The position numbers and the translations under genes are program-made. From SG8-30 sp963715485 (GTDB lineage: Bacteria; Pseudomonadota; Gammaproteobacteria; Steroidobacterales; Steroidobacteraceae): 64,000 nt of DNA. The stretch spans positions 1 through 64,000 of the forward strand of contig OY970244.1 in NCBI GenBank assembly GCA_963715485.1, given 5' to 3'. The notes beneath the pieces were generated by a model. That model saw nothing but the letters and a program-made list of their open reading frames with translations. It was not told where the DNA came from and did no database searches. Shown in pieces: positions 42,413 to 51,297 of the stretch; the stretch's first letter is position 1, and each line of letters starts with the position of its first letter.

Positions 42413-43945
42413 TCAGCCAGCGCTCGGCACCAGCGCCACCGGCACCAGTGCCAGCAGGCGCGGGTCGCGCATGACGTCCTTGGCCGACTCGATGTCCGGT
42501 GCGAAGTGACGATCATGATCGTAGAAGGCCACCTGCTTGCGCAGCAGGGCACGGGCCTCTTCCAGCGGACCGGACGACTTCAGCGGACGGCGGAAGTCGA
42601 TGCCCTGCGCCGCGGCGAGCAGCTCGATGGCGAGCACGCCGCGCGTATTCTCGGCCATCGGCAGCAGCCGGCGCGCGGCGAAGGTCGCCATGCTGACGTG
42701 GTCCTCCTGGTTGGCGGAGGTCGGAAGGCTGTCCACCGACGCGGGGTGCGCCATCGACTTGTTCTCGCTGGCGAGCGCCGCCGCCGTCACCTGCGCGAGC
42801 ATGAAGCCGGAGTTGAGCCCGCCCTGCTCCACCAGGAACGGCGGCAGCTGGCTCAGCGATGAGTCGATCAGCATGGCGATGCGCCGCTCCGACAGCGCCC
42901 CGATCTCGGCGATCGCCAGCGCCAGGTTGTCGGCGGCGAAGGCCACCGGCTCGGCGTGGAAGTTGCCGCCGGACAGCACCTCGCCCGCCTCGCCGAAGAC
43001 CAGTGGGTTGTCCGAGACACCGTTCGCCTCGACCTCCAGCACGCGCGCGGCGTCGCGCAGCTGCTGCAGGCAGGCGCCGGCGACCTGCGGCTGGCAGCGC
43101 AGGGAGTAAGGGTCCTGGACCCGGTCGCAGTCCTCGTGCGACTGCTCGATCTCGCTGTGCGCCAGCACCGCGCGGAACGCGGCGGCGACGTCGACCTGTG
43201 CCGCGTGGCCGCGCGCCTCGTGGATGCGCGCATCGAAGGGCACGCGGCTGCCAAGGGCGGCGTCCACGCACATCGCGCCGGTGACGACCGACCCGAGCAG
43301 CAGGTCCTCGGTCTCGAACAGGCCCTCCAGCGCCAGGGCGGTGGAGACCTGCGTGCCGTTCAGCAGCGCCAGGCCCTCCTTCGGTCCCAGCTCGATCGGC
43401 TCGATGCCGGCCTCGGCCAGGGCCCTGGGCGCCGGCAGCACGCGGCCACCGAAGTGCACGGTCCCTTCCCCGATCAGCGCCAGCGAGAGGTGGGCCAGCG
43501 GCGCGAGGTCGCCGGAGGCACCGACCGAGCCCTGCGACGGCACCCGCGGCAGCACGCCGGCGTTGACCATCGCCATCAACCGCTCGATGACGACCGGGCG
43601 CACGCCGGAAAAGCCGCGGGCGAGGCTCGCTGCCTTCAGCACCATGACCAGGCGCACCGTGGAGTCGCGCAGCGGTTCGCCGACACCGGCCGCGTGCGAG
43701 CGGACGATGTACAGCTGCAGCTGCGCCAGCTCCTCGGCCGCGATGCGTGTCTTGGCCAGTCGCCCGAAGCCGGTGTTGATGCCGTAGAGCGCCTCGCCTG
43801 CATCGAGGCGCTGGCGGACGGCCGCCACCGCGTGCTCGACGTCGGCCCGCCAGTCACCGGCAAGCTCGATGCGGTCGTGGCCGCGCACGATGCGGCGCAG
43901 TTCGGCGAGGCGAAGTTCGCCCGGGATCAGGCTCAGCGTGGTCAT
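42413..43945 (-). CDS. hutH: Histidine ammonia-lyase
   Basis: This is a 510-residue cytoplasmic enzyme that removes ammonia from histidine to give urocanate. The self-cyclising MIO triad is A143-S144-G145 in GSVGASGDLAPL. Other family marks are YGINTGFGRLA near the N-terminus and FLVEQGGLNSGFM. Length fits (E. coli lacks it; Pseudomonas HutH is about 510). It follows hutU by 5 bases and precedes DUF3429 by 5, forming a hutU-hutH-DUF3429 transcript. No HutC repressor gene is seen in the window. Confidence 0.95.
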   Translation of the reverse strand: MTTLSLIPGELRLAELRRIVRGHDRIELAGDWRADVEHAVAAVRQRLDAGEALYGINTGFGRLAKTRIAAEELAQLQLYIVRSHAAGVGEPLRDSTVRLVMVLKAASLARGFSGVRPVVIERLMAMVNAGVLPRVPSQGSVGASGDLAPLAHLSLALIGEGTVHFGGRVLPAPRALAEAGIEPIELGPKEGLALLNGTQVSTALALEGLFETEDLLLGSVVTGAMCVDAALGSRVPFDARIHEARGHAAQVDVAAAFRAVLAHSEIEQSHEDCDRVQDPYSLRCQPQVAGACLQQLRDAARVLEVEANGVSDNPLVFGEAGEVLSGGNFHAEPVAFAADNLALAIAEIGALSERRIAMLIDSSLSQLPPFLVEQGGLNSGFMLAQVTAAALASENKSMAHPASVDSLPTSANQEDHVSMATFAARRLLPMAENTRGVLAIELLAAAQGIDFRRPLKSSGPLEEARALLRKQVAFYDHDRHFAPDIESAKDVMRDPRLLALVPVALVPSAG

Positions 43946-43950
43946 GGCAC

Positions 43951-45630
43951 TCAGTCCAGGGAGGGCAGGTCGAGGCCCTGCGCGTGCGCGCAGGCCACGG
44001 CGCTTTCGTAGCCGGCGTCGGCGTGGCGCATCACGCCGGTGCCCGGGTCGTTCCTGAGCACGCGTGCGATGCGCGCGGCAGCCGCGTCGGTGCCGTCGCA
44101 GACGATCACCACGCCGGCGTGCTGCGAGAAGCCCATGCCGACACCGCCGCCATGGTGGATGGACACCCAGGTCGCCCCGCCCGCGGTGTTGAGCAGCGCA
44201 TTGAGCAGCGGCCAGTCCGACACCGCATCGGAGCCGTCCAGCATGCCCTCGGTCTCGCGGTTGGGGCTCGCCACCGAACCCGAGTCCAGGTGGTCACGCC
44301 CGATCACGACCGGCGCCTCGAGCTCGCCCTTCGCGACCATCTCGTTGAAGGCAAGCCCGAGCCGCGCGCGGTCCTTCAGCCCGACCCAGCAGATGCGCGC
44401 CGGCAGGCCCTGGAAGTGGATGCGCTCGCGGGCCATGTCCAGCCAGCGATGCAGGTGATCATCGTCCGGGATCAGCTCACGGACCTTCGCGTCCGTCCGG
44501 TAGATGTCCTCCGGGTTGCCCGAGAGCGCAACCCAGCGGAACGGTCCCACGCCCTCGCAGAACAGCGGCCGGATGTAGGCCGGCACGAAGCCGGGGAAGT
44601 CGAAGGCGTCCTTCAGTCCCTCGTCGAAGGCGACCTGGCGGATGTTGTTGCCGTAGTCGAACACGATCGCGCCGCGCGACTGCAGGTCGAGCATGGCCTG
44701 CACGTGGACCTTCATCGAGGCACGCGCCTCGCGCTCGATGCGCTGCGGGTCGCGCTGCCGCGCCTCGGCGGCCTGCTCCATCGTCCAGCCGCGCGGCAGG
44801 TAGCCGTTGCGCGGATCGTGCGCCGAGGTCTGGTCGGTGACGGCATCGGGCACGACGCCGCGCGCCACCAGCTCCGGATAGACGTCCGCCGCGTTGCCCA
44901 GCAGGCCGACCGACAGCGCCTCGCGCCGGCTGCAGGCCGCCTCCATCAGCGCCAGCGCCTCGTCCAGCGAGGTGGCCTTGCGGTCGAGGTAGCCGGTGCG
45001 CAGACGGAAGTCGATGCGTGTCTCGTCGCACTCGACCGCCAGCATGGAGAAACCCGCCATGGTCGCGGCCAGCGGCTGCGCGCCACCCATGCCGCCGAGG
45101 CCAGCCGTCAGGATCCAGCGCCCGGCAGCGTCGCCGCCGAAGTGCTGGCGCGCGCAGGCGCCGAAGGTCTCGTAGGTGCCCTGCACGATGCCCTGCGAGC
45201 CGATGTAGATCCACGAGCCCGCGGTCATCTGCCCGAACATCATCAGGCCCTTGCGGTCGAGCTCGTGAAAGTGATCCCAGGTCGCCCAGTGCGGCACGAG
45301 GTTGGAATTGGCGATCAGCACGCGCGGCGCGTCCGGGTGCGTGCGGAACACGCCGACCGGCTTGCCCGACTGGATCAGCAGCGACTCGTCCTCCTTCAGG
45401 CGCTTGAGCACGCCGAGGATGCGATCGAAGGCGTCCCAGTCGCGGGCCGCCTTGCCGATGCCGCCGTAGACGACCAGCAGCTCGGGGTGCTCGGCGACCT
45501 CCGGGTCGAGGTTGTTCTGGATCATCCGGAACGGGGCCTCGATCAGCCAGTTCCGGCAGGTCAGCGTCCGGCCGCGCGGGGCGCGAACCACTCGCGGCCC
45601 TGCGATCTCCGGCGAGGGTTGGGTGCTCAT
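43951..45630 (-). CDS. hutU: Urocanate hydratase
   Basis: This is a 559-residue NAD-dependent enzyme that converts urocanate to imidazolonepropionate, the second step of histidine breakdown. Recognisable stretches are ELLVVYGGIGKAARDWDAF, the NAD-binding GLGGMGGAQPLA and the conserved DQTSAHDPRNGYLP. ATG 45630 gives the usual length (about 555-560); longer upstream open frame is not conserved. The gene is divergent from hutI across 90 bases, so a shared regulatory region lies between 45631 and 45720. Confidence 0.95.
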   Translation of the reverse strand: MSTQPSPEIAGPRVVRAPRGRTLTCRNWLIEAPFRMIQNNLDPEVAEHPELLVVYGGIGKAARDWDAFDRILGVLKRLKEDESLLIQSGKPVGVFRTHPDAPRVLIANSNLVPHWATWDHFHELDRKGLMMFGQMTAGSWIYIGSQGIVQGTYETFGACARQHFGGDAAGRWILTAGLGGMGGAQPLAATMAGFSMLAVECDETRIDFRLRTGYLDRKATSLDEALALMEAACSRREALSVGLLGNAADVYPELVARGVVPDAVTDQTSAHDPRNGYLPRGWTMEQAAEARQRDPQRIEREARASMKVHVQAMLDLQSRGAIVFDYGNNIRQVAFDEGLKDAFDFPGFVPAYIRPLFCEGVGPFRWVALSGNPEDIYRTDAKVRELIPDDDHLHRWLDMARERIHFQGLPARICWVGLKDRARLGLAFNEMVAKGELEAPVVIGRDHLDSGSVASPNRETEGMLDGSDAVSDWPLLNALLNTAGGATWVSIHHGGGVGMGFSQHAGVVIVCDGTDAAAARIARVLRNDPGTGVMRHADAGYESAVACAHAQGLDLPSLD

Positions 45631-45720
45631 GGCGGGAAAGGATACCCTTCCAGCCGGGGGCGACCCAACCTGATCCGCCCTGCGACACGCGCCGGCTGCC
45701 GGGCGCGGACATGGAGACAC

Positions 45721-46950
45721 ATGGACCCTGCACGCTGGACGAGGGTTTTGACGCACGCGACGGTGGCGACCTGCGCCCCCGACCGTGGCGAGCCGTACGG
45801 GCTGCTGCCGGACAGCGCCGTGGCCTGCGAGGGAGAACGCATCGCCTGGGTGGGCCCGGCTGCCGACCTGCCGAAGGCCCGGTCCGCGCACGGATGTCCT
45901 CGACGCTCGCGGGGCGCTGCTGACGCCAGGGCTCATCGATTGCCACACGCACCTGGTCTTCGCCGGTGACCGCTCGCGGGAGTTCGAGCAGCGCCTGCAG
46001 GGCGCGAGCTACGAGGACATCGCACGAGCCGGCGGCGGCATCCTGTCCACGGTGAAAGCCACCCGCGGCGCCAGCCTGGACGATCTCGTGGCGGCAACGA
46101 CCGCCCGCGCACGCGTGCTGCTCGCCGAGGGTGTCACCACAATCGAGATCAAGTCCGGCTACGGGCTCGGGCTCGACGACGAGCTGAAGCTGTTGCGCGC
46201 GGCACGGCGCGTCGGCGGGGCGCTTGCCACTGACGGTGCACGCCACCTTGCTCGCGGCCCACGCAGTGCCGCCGGAGTACACGGGCCGCGCCGACGAGTA
46301 CGTGTCGCTCGTCACCGGGCAGATCCTGCCGGCCGCGGCGGCCGAGGGGCTCGTCGACTCGGTGGATGCCTTCTGCGAACGCATCGCCTTCACGCCGGCG
46401 CAGGTCCGTCGCGTGTTCGAGCGCGCCCGCGACCTGGGCCTTCCTGTCCGGCTGCACGCGGAACAACTGTCCAACTCGCAGGGCGCTGCGCTTGCGGCCG
46501 GTTTCGGCGCGCTGTCGGCGGACCACCTCGAGTGGCTGGACGAGGCAGGCGCGGCAGCCATGGCCGAGGCCGGCACGGTGGGGGTGCTGTTGCCGGGCGC
46601 GTTCTACTTCCTGCGCGAGACGCGGCTGCCGCCCGTGGAATTGCTCCGTGCCCACGGCGTGCCGATCGCCATCGCCAGCGACTTCAATCCCGGCAGCTCG
46701 CCGCTGTTGTCGCTGCGCCTCGCGATGAACATGGCCTGCGTGCTGTTCGGCCTGACGCCCGAGGAATCCCTCCTGGGTGTCACCCGCCATGCGGCCCGGG
46801 CACTGGGACTTTCCGACCGGGGAATCATCGCGCCCGGGCTGCGCGCCGACCTCGTGCTGTGGGACACGCGGCAGCCGGCCGAGACTCGCGGCGCAATTCG
46901 GCGACGTGCGGCCGCGGCTCGTGCTCTGCGGCGGTCAGCCTGCGGCCTGA
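45721..46950 (+). CDS. hutI: Imidazolonepropionase, with three frameshifts
   Basis: This is the third enzyme of histidine breakdown, opening the imidazolone ring to formiminoglutamate. Pieces of one amidohydrolase of about 409 residues lie in successive frames: MDPARWTRVLTHATVATCAP to about 45890; TPGLIDCHTHLVFAGDRSREF (metal-binding HxH) to about 46225; LTVHATLLAAHAVPPEY and LHAEQLSNSQGA onward to about 46880; then a short end LAAQFGDVRPRLVLCGGQPA. Frame breaks near 45890, 46225 and 46880 each fit single-base errors. GGAGACAC precedes the ATG. Its 3' end overlaps that of hutG by 16 bases on the other strand. Confidence 0.85.
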
Positions 46951-47882
46951 CCGGCTCCCTCGGCAATGCGCGCCACCAGCCGGGCCGCGAGCCGGGCGGT
47001 GCGCGCGTCGATGTCGTGGCGCGGGTTGAGTTCCGCGACATCCGCCACCCGCAGCCTGCCGGTCGCGACCACCACATCGACGAGCCGTTCCACCAAGCCG
47101 GGCTCGACACCGAGCGCCGCCGGCGCGCTGACGCCCGGCGCCGCGCCGGCCGGGAAGACGTCGAGGCAGACCGTCAGGTAGAGGTGATCCACGCGCCTTG
47201 CCAGTCCCGCGATGTCCTCTCGCAAGGCATCGAAGCGCTCGGCGCGTACGTCCCCGTCCTCCACCCAGCGCACACCCAGCGCGCGGGCGCGCTCGAACAG
47301 CGCCGCCGTGTTCGAGAAACGGCTCACGCCGATGCACAGGTACTCGACACGGCGGCCGGTCGCGATGCCATGCTCGAGGATCTGCCGGAAGGGCGTGCCC
47401 GAGGTCGCCTTCGTACCACCCCGCAGGTCGAAATGCGCGTCGAAGTTGACGATGCCGATCGATTCGCCCGGCGGCACGGCCCCGGCAAGCCCGAGATAGC
47501 TGGCGAAGGCGATCTCGTGTCCTCCGCCGAGCCCGATGGTCAGGCTGCCGGCAGCAATGGCGGCAGTGACGACCTCGCCGTAATCGGCCTGTGCCTGCTC
47601 GAGGGCATCGCCGTCGCAGGTCACGTTGCCAAGGTCGTCGACGCACCCGAGACGGTGGACCGGCACATTCGCCAGGGCCTTGCGCAGGGCCATCGGCCCT
47701 GCAGCCGCGCCCGGCCGGCCGAGGTTGCGCACCACGCCGGCGTCGCAGGCGAAACCGAGCAGCGACACTGGCGCCCGGGGCAGGTCACCCGGGCGGACCA
47801 CATGGTGCCAGCGACGCGCCTGCTCGCCGTCGTCCGCGTCGCTGCGGCCCGACCAGTCCGCCCTGACGGCCGGTCTCCTCAT
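46935..47882 (-). CDS. hutG: Formimidoylglutamase (arginase family)
   Basis: This is a 315-residue binuclear Mn enzyme of the arginase/ureohydrolase fold that splits N-formimidoyl-glutamate to glutamate and formamide, the last step of the four-step hut route. Metal-binding motifs are GGGHE (119-123) and FDAHFD (147-152), with a third VCLDVFPAG that retains the Asp. It is convergent and slightly overlapping with hutI. Upstream on the same strand lie a PGPGW protein and an NTF2-like gene, 13 and 3 bases apart, so it is the last gene of a small transcript. Confidence 0.92.
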   Translation of the reverse strand: MRRPAVRADWSGRSDADDGEQARRWHHVVRPGDLPRAPVSLLGFACDAGVVRNLGRPGAAAGPMALRKALANVPVHRLGCVDDLGNVTCDGDALEQAQADYGEVVTAAIAAGSLTIGLGGGHEIAFASYLGLAGAVPPGESIGIVNFDAHFDLRGGTKATSGTPFRQILEHGIATGRRVEYLCIGVSRFSNTAALFERARALGVRWVEDGDVRAERFDALREDIAGLARRVDHLYLTVCLDVFPAGAAPGVSAPAALGVEPGLVERLVDVVVATGRLRVADVAELNPRHDIDARTARLAARLVARIAEGAGQAAG

Positions 47883-47895
47883 GTCTTGCCCTCGA

Positions 47896-48192
47896 TCATC
47901 CGGCCGGCGGCGTCGGCCCGCCGGGGTCCGGCTTGCGCCAGGGGTTGTAGTCCTTCATGCCGTTGACCAGGCCATTGGCCGCAGCCTTCACGCGGCCCAG
48001 CCAGCGCCGGGCCCAGGCGAACTCCAGCCCGAGGATGCCGAGCCCCAGGGGAATCACCACCAGCGCGGGGCCCGGCAGCACGATCATCGCGATGCCGATC
48101 AGGCAGACGGTTCCGCCGATGACCGTCACCGCGATCCGGCGCGCCCACTTGTAGGTGATGGTCTGGCTCCACCGGGGCTCCGGTCCGTCCAC
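47896..48192 (-). CDS. PGPGW-type small membrane protein
   Basis: This is a 98-residue protein with two hydrophobic segments (about 20-60) containing LIGIAMIVLPGPALVVIPLG, which matches the PGPGW/putative transmembrane family (LPGPG motif). A charged tail ends in Pro/Gly. Function unknown. It lies between an NTF2-like gene and hutG with short spacers. Confidence 0.75.
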   Translation of the reverse strand: MDGPEPRWSQTITYKWARRIAVTVIGGTVCLIGIAMIVLPGPALVVIPLGLGILGLEFAWARRWLGRVKAAANGLVNGMKDYNPWRKPDPGGPTPPAG

Positions 48193-48195
48193 GGA

Positions 48196-48603
48196 TCAGC
48201 TCCGCACCACGCACACGGCCACCCGCCACCCGTCGGCGCTGCGCACGACCAGGTAGGAAGCACGCGTCTCCGCGATGACACGACCCGCAGCACCTTCGCG
48301 CGAGAACCTGCCATCCACCCACGCGGCGCCCGGACCGACCTCGCGTGCCGCCAGTTCGAGGATTCGCCCACCGGTCACGCCCATGTTCCTCAGGTCAGCC
48401 AGGTACCGGTCGTTCGACTCGCGGCAGGCCGCGGGGTTCAGCAGGGCGTTCCACTGCCCGTCCGCATGGACGCAGGCCGGATAGACCCACTGTGCTGCGT
48501 AGGCGTCCGAGTCGCCACGCTGTACGGCCGCGAAGTATTCGCGGACGCGATCGAGCGCGGCCTCGGTGGTGGGCGTGTTCACGGTGGGGTCGGCGCGGGT
48601 CAC
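48196..48603 (-). CDS. NTF2-like / SnoaL-like domain protein
   Basis: This is a 135-residue cytoplasmic protein with the cone-shaped NTF2-type plan: an N-terminal helix (LDRVREYFAAVQRGDSDAYAAQW), a VYPACVHADG strand and final antiparallel strands (GRVIAETRASYLVVRSADGWRVAVCVVRS, split here). Members include small enzymes and ligand-binding proteins; no catalytic residue can be assigned. GTG 48603 is used; a second GTG eight codons in is possible. It is first in a three-gene run ending in hutG. Confidence 0.65.
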   Translation of the reverse strand: MTRADPTVNTPTTEAALDRVREYFAAVQRGDSDAYAAQWVYPACVHADGQWNALLNPAACRESNDRYLADLRNMGVTGGRILELAAREVGPGAAWVDGRFSREGAAGRVIAETRASYLVVRSADGWRVAVCVVRS

Positions 48604-48763
48604 GCTTCATTCTAGCCGTCCTGCGCGCTCACAGGCCGGTCGCTCCTCGCCGCGCCTGCGCGAACGGTGCCACGAGGTCGGCGGGGTCACCGGGAGTCGA
48701 GAGGGCTGCCCGCGGCTCGATGCCGGACCGGCCGACCGCGGACCGCGCCGTGACGCCGCGGAG

Positions 48764-49417
48764 TCAGCCGCGCAGCAGGCGGGCCAGCTGCCGGTCGTGG
48801 AGGCCCGAGAGCGTGACGAGCGCGAGAATTGCGCCGCAGGTCGCCAGGAACATGTCCCACTGCGTGTCCCAGACGTCTCCCTGCGTCCCGAGGAAGTCCT
48901 CCGCCGCGAGGCCGCCGATCAGCGCTGCCCACCACTCGATGAATTCGTAGCTGACGCTGATCGCCATGCACACGCAGACGACCAGGAAGGGCAGCCAGCC
49001 CTTCGGTCCCAGCGGCGAGGTCCGCAGCAGGATCTCGCGCGCGACCATGGCCGGCACGAAGCCCTGGGCGAGGTGACCGAGGCGGTCGTAGTGGTTGCGC
49101 GCCAGGTCGAACAGGTCCTGGACCCAGAAACCCAGCGGCGTGCGCGCGTAGGTGTAGTGACCGCCGTACATGAGGATCAACGCGTGCACGGCGATCAGGC
49201 CATACAGCAGCGGCGTCAGCGGGAATCGACGAAAGGTCCACAGCAGCACGGGCACGGCGATCAGCACCGGTGCGACTTCCAGCCACCAGGTGACGCGTTC
49301 GTACGGGCCGATCCCCGACACGACCAATGCGGGAAGCACGATCGCCAGCATCACCCGCAGTGCGCGCCGCGATCGCGCACGTTCTTCCTCGCCGGGAGTC
49401 CCGGAGGCCACGTTCAC
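48764..49417 (-). CDS. DUF2238 (YjdF-type) membrane protein
   Basis: This is a 217-residue protein with about six membrane helices. The DUF2238 signatures are LILMYGGHYTYARTPLGFWVQDLF, RNHYDRLGHLAQGFVPAMVAREILLR, SVSYEFIEWWAA and the terminal QGDVWDTQWDMFLATCGA. Function unknown. The GTG start overlaps the stop of the TPR-like gene upstream (GTGA), so the two are translationally coupled. Confidence 0.88.
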   Translation of the reverse strand: MNVASGTPGEEERARSRRALRVMLAIVLPALVVSGIGPYERVTWWLEVAPVLIAVPVLLWTFRRFPLTPLLYGLIAVHALILMYGGHYTYARTPLGFWVQDLFDLARNHYDRLGHLAQGFVPAMVAREILLRTSPLGPKGWLPFLVVCVCMAISVSYEFIEWWAALIGGLAAEDFLGTQGDVWDTQWDMFLATCGAILALVTLSGLHDRQLARLLRG

Positions 49418-50039
49418 GGTTGCCCGCCCGGCAGCTGCTCCTCCAGCAAGTCGATCAGGAGGCCCTGGTAGAAGTCGCCGTCCGACTGCGTCCGCGCCGC
49501 GGCGAGGAAGCCGCGCATCTCGCCCGGATCGCGCCGGACCGGGCAATCGTCGAAGGTCCCGTCGAGCGCCCAGCGCACGAAGCCCAACTGCCCCGCAAGG
49601 CGCCCTTGCAGCGCCGACCGGCGGATCAGCTCGGCCGCCCGGCAGGTGTCCTGCGGCTGCTCGTTCAAGCCGTAGAGGTGCAGGAAGCCGACCACGAACA
49701 GCGCCTGGGGGTAGTCGGCGTCCACGGCGACTGCGCGGTGGGGAATCGACTTCTCGCCCATGCCGGAATAGCCGTAGACGCGCGCGAGCTGGTAGCGAAG
49801 TCGCGGATTGGCCGGGTCGCTGCGGACCGCCTGCTCGCAGGCGGCGATCGCGGCAGGCAGGTCGATGGCGTTCCTTGACAGCCCGGGCGCGACTCGAAAC
49901 GGATCCTCCGGGTGCGAGGCGAGCCGGTCGCACTCGGTGACTGTCCTGCGAGTATCTCGCCGGGTCGAACGGCTGGAGCGCCCGTAGCGCCAGCCGGCGA
50001 CAGCGACAGCAGGGCGCAGCCTGCGATGAGCCAGCGCAT
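49414..50039 (-). CDS. Exported TPR/Sel1-like protein, frameshifted
   Basis: A signal peptide (MRWLIAGCALLSLSPAGATG) in one frame is followed, after a break near 49935-49955, by ECDRLASHPEDPFRVAPGLS and a TPR/Sel1-like run (AIAACEQAVRSDPANPRLRY, QLARVYGYSGMGEKSIPH, AAELIRRSALQG). The protein would be about 208 residues. Sel1-type periplasmic proteins act as scaffolds; no specific partner is evident. It overlaps the DUF2238 gene downstream. The single-base break is one of several in this part of the window. Confidence 0.7.
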
Positions 50040-50108
50040 GTCCTTCCCCTCCCGTCCGGAACCAGCGGCAAGTGTCGCCGTGGTACCGTTACCGGCGCAA
50101 GCCGCGGA

Positions 50109-50989
50109 TCACGCCTCGAGGAAGGCCTCGACGATCTCCGCCACGGCCTGCGGCCGCTCGTGATGCAGCATGTGGCCGGCATCCGGCAGCATCTCGACCC
50201 GGATCTGCGGAAAGGCCGCGCCCAGGGCGGTCGGATCGCCGTCGCCGTCCAGGCGCCGACGGTAGTCCGAGTCCTCGCCCATCAGCAGCAGCGCAGGCGC
50301 TGCGATCCTGCGCCAGATGGCCTCGGCCTCGTCGCGCCGATAGCGGTAGGGATTGATGAGCTTGTGCGCAGGATCGGCGGCGATCCGCAGCTTGCCGTCC
50401 GGCGTCTCGACCGCCCAGCTTCGCGCGATGAAGTCCGCGCGCGCACGGTCCAGCCGCGGATTGCGGCGCACCAGGTAGTGCGCAAGGTCGTCGAACGAGT
50501 CGAACTCGCCGAAGGCCGGCGGCTCGCGCAGCTGCTTCAGCCAGTCCCGATATCGCCCGGGCGCCTCGTCGACCGCGGTTCGCGGCAGGCCGAAGCCTTC
50601 GAGGCTGCAGACCCGCCGCACGCGCTCCGGGCGGATGCCGGCATAGAGCAAGCGCCACGTTCCCGCCCATGCTGTGACCCACGAGGCGCGCAGGCCCGGC
50701 CGGGACACAGCCGGTCGAGCATCGCCTCGAGGTCGGCGAAGTAGTCGGGGAACCAGTAGCCGCCCTCCTGCCAGCCGCTGCGGCCGAAGCCGCGCCAGTC
50801 GAAGGCCGCGAGCGGCCAGTCCCGCTCGAACGCGTCGACCATGAACTGGAAGGTGTCGGCCGTGTCCGCCCAGCCGTGCAGCAGCAGCACCGGGTCGTCG
50901 CTGTCCGGTCCCCAGCGCACGACGTGGTGCTCGATGCCGCGCACGGTCATCTTCTCGTGGCGCGGCGCGCGTGTCGGTCGATAGCTCAT
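50109..50989 (-). CDS. Alpha/beta-hydrolase, with two frameshifts
   Basis: This is a serine hydrolase of about 293 residues. The first part gives PVLLLHGWADTADTFQFMVD and AAFDWRGFGRSGWQEGGYW. The nucleophile elbow GHSMGGNVAL lies in another frame, and LYAGIRPERVRRVCSLEGFG to the end (PDAGHMLHHERPQAVAEIVEAFL) lies in a third. Both breaks are close together between about 50640 and 50710. Ser in GHSMG, an Asp (LLLMGEDSDY) and His (DAGHMLHHE) would form the triad. ATG 50989 was chosen at MSYRPTRAPRHEKM. Substrate unknown. Confidence 0.8.
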
Positions 50990-51297
50990 CGGTTCGCCCT
51001 GTCCTCCGCGTCGGCCGCGCGAGTATACGGTCGGCCGGTCCTGCTTGTGCCTGACGCGGGCGCGTGGCCGGGCGGGTCCCCCGTCGCTCGCTCGGCTCCG
51101 CTTCGCTCCGCAAGGCAAAACTCGCTCGCTCAGGGGGACGCCGTCCTCCGCTGCCCGCGCCTGTACGACCTGTGGCACGACCGCACAGGCGGGGCGAGGA
51201 CGACCGGTGGGTCCCTGCGCCGCGACTATCCGGCTTTCGGAGCAAGCAGGGACCCACCGGGAGTAGAGAGCCCCGCCGGGCAGACGCGGGGAGCGCC
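50990..51297. other. Intergenic region with two inverted repeats
   Basis: This 308-base gap between dgt and the hydrolase gene has no convincing gene. It holds a 15-bp inverted repeat (separate entry) and a looser structure: GTCCCCC (51076-51082) facing GGGGGAC (51133-51139), with a GCTCGCTCGGCTCCGCTTCG run between. No tRNA, insertion sequence or clear terminator T-run was seen. Confidence 0.55.
51204..51260. repeat. 15-bp perfect inverted repeat
   Basis: CCGGTGGGTCCCTGC (51204-51218) is exactly complementary to GCAGGGACCCACCGG (51246-51260), with a 27-base loop. It lies just downstream of the dgt stop on the minus strand and could act as an RNA-stabilising or terminating hairpin; there is no T-tract. 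Confidence 0.75.

Noticed and set aside
43984..45969. A 661-codon open frame on the plus strand opposite hutU
   Set aside because: It mirrors hutU, which has full family motifs; its own translation is rich in Arg, Gly, His and Ala with no domain, as expected from high GC.
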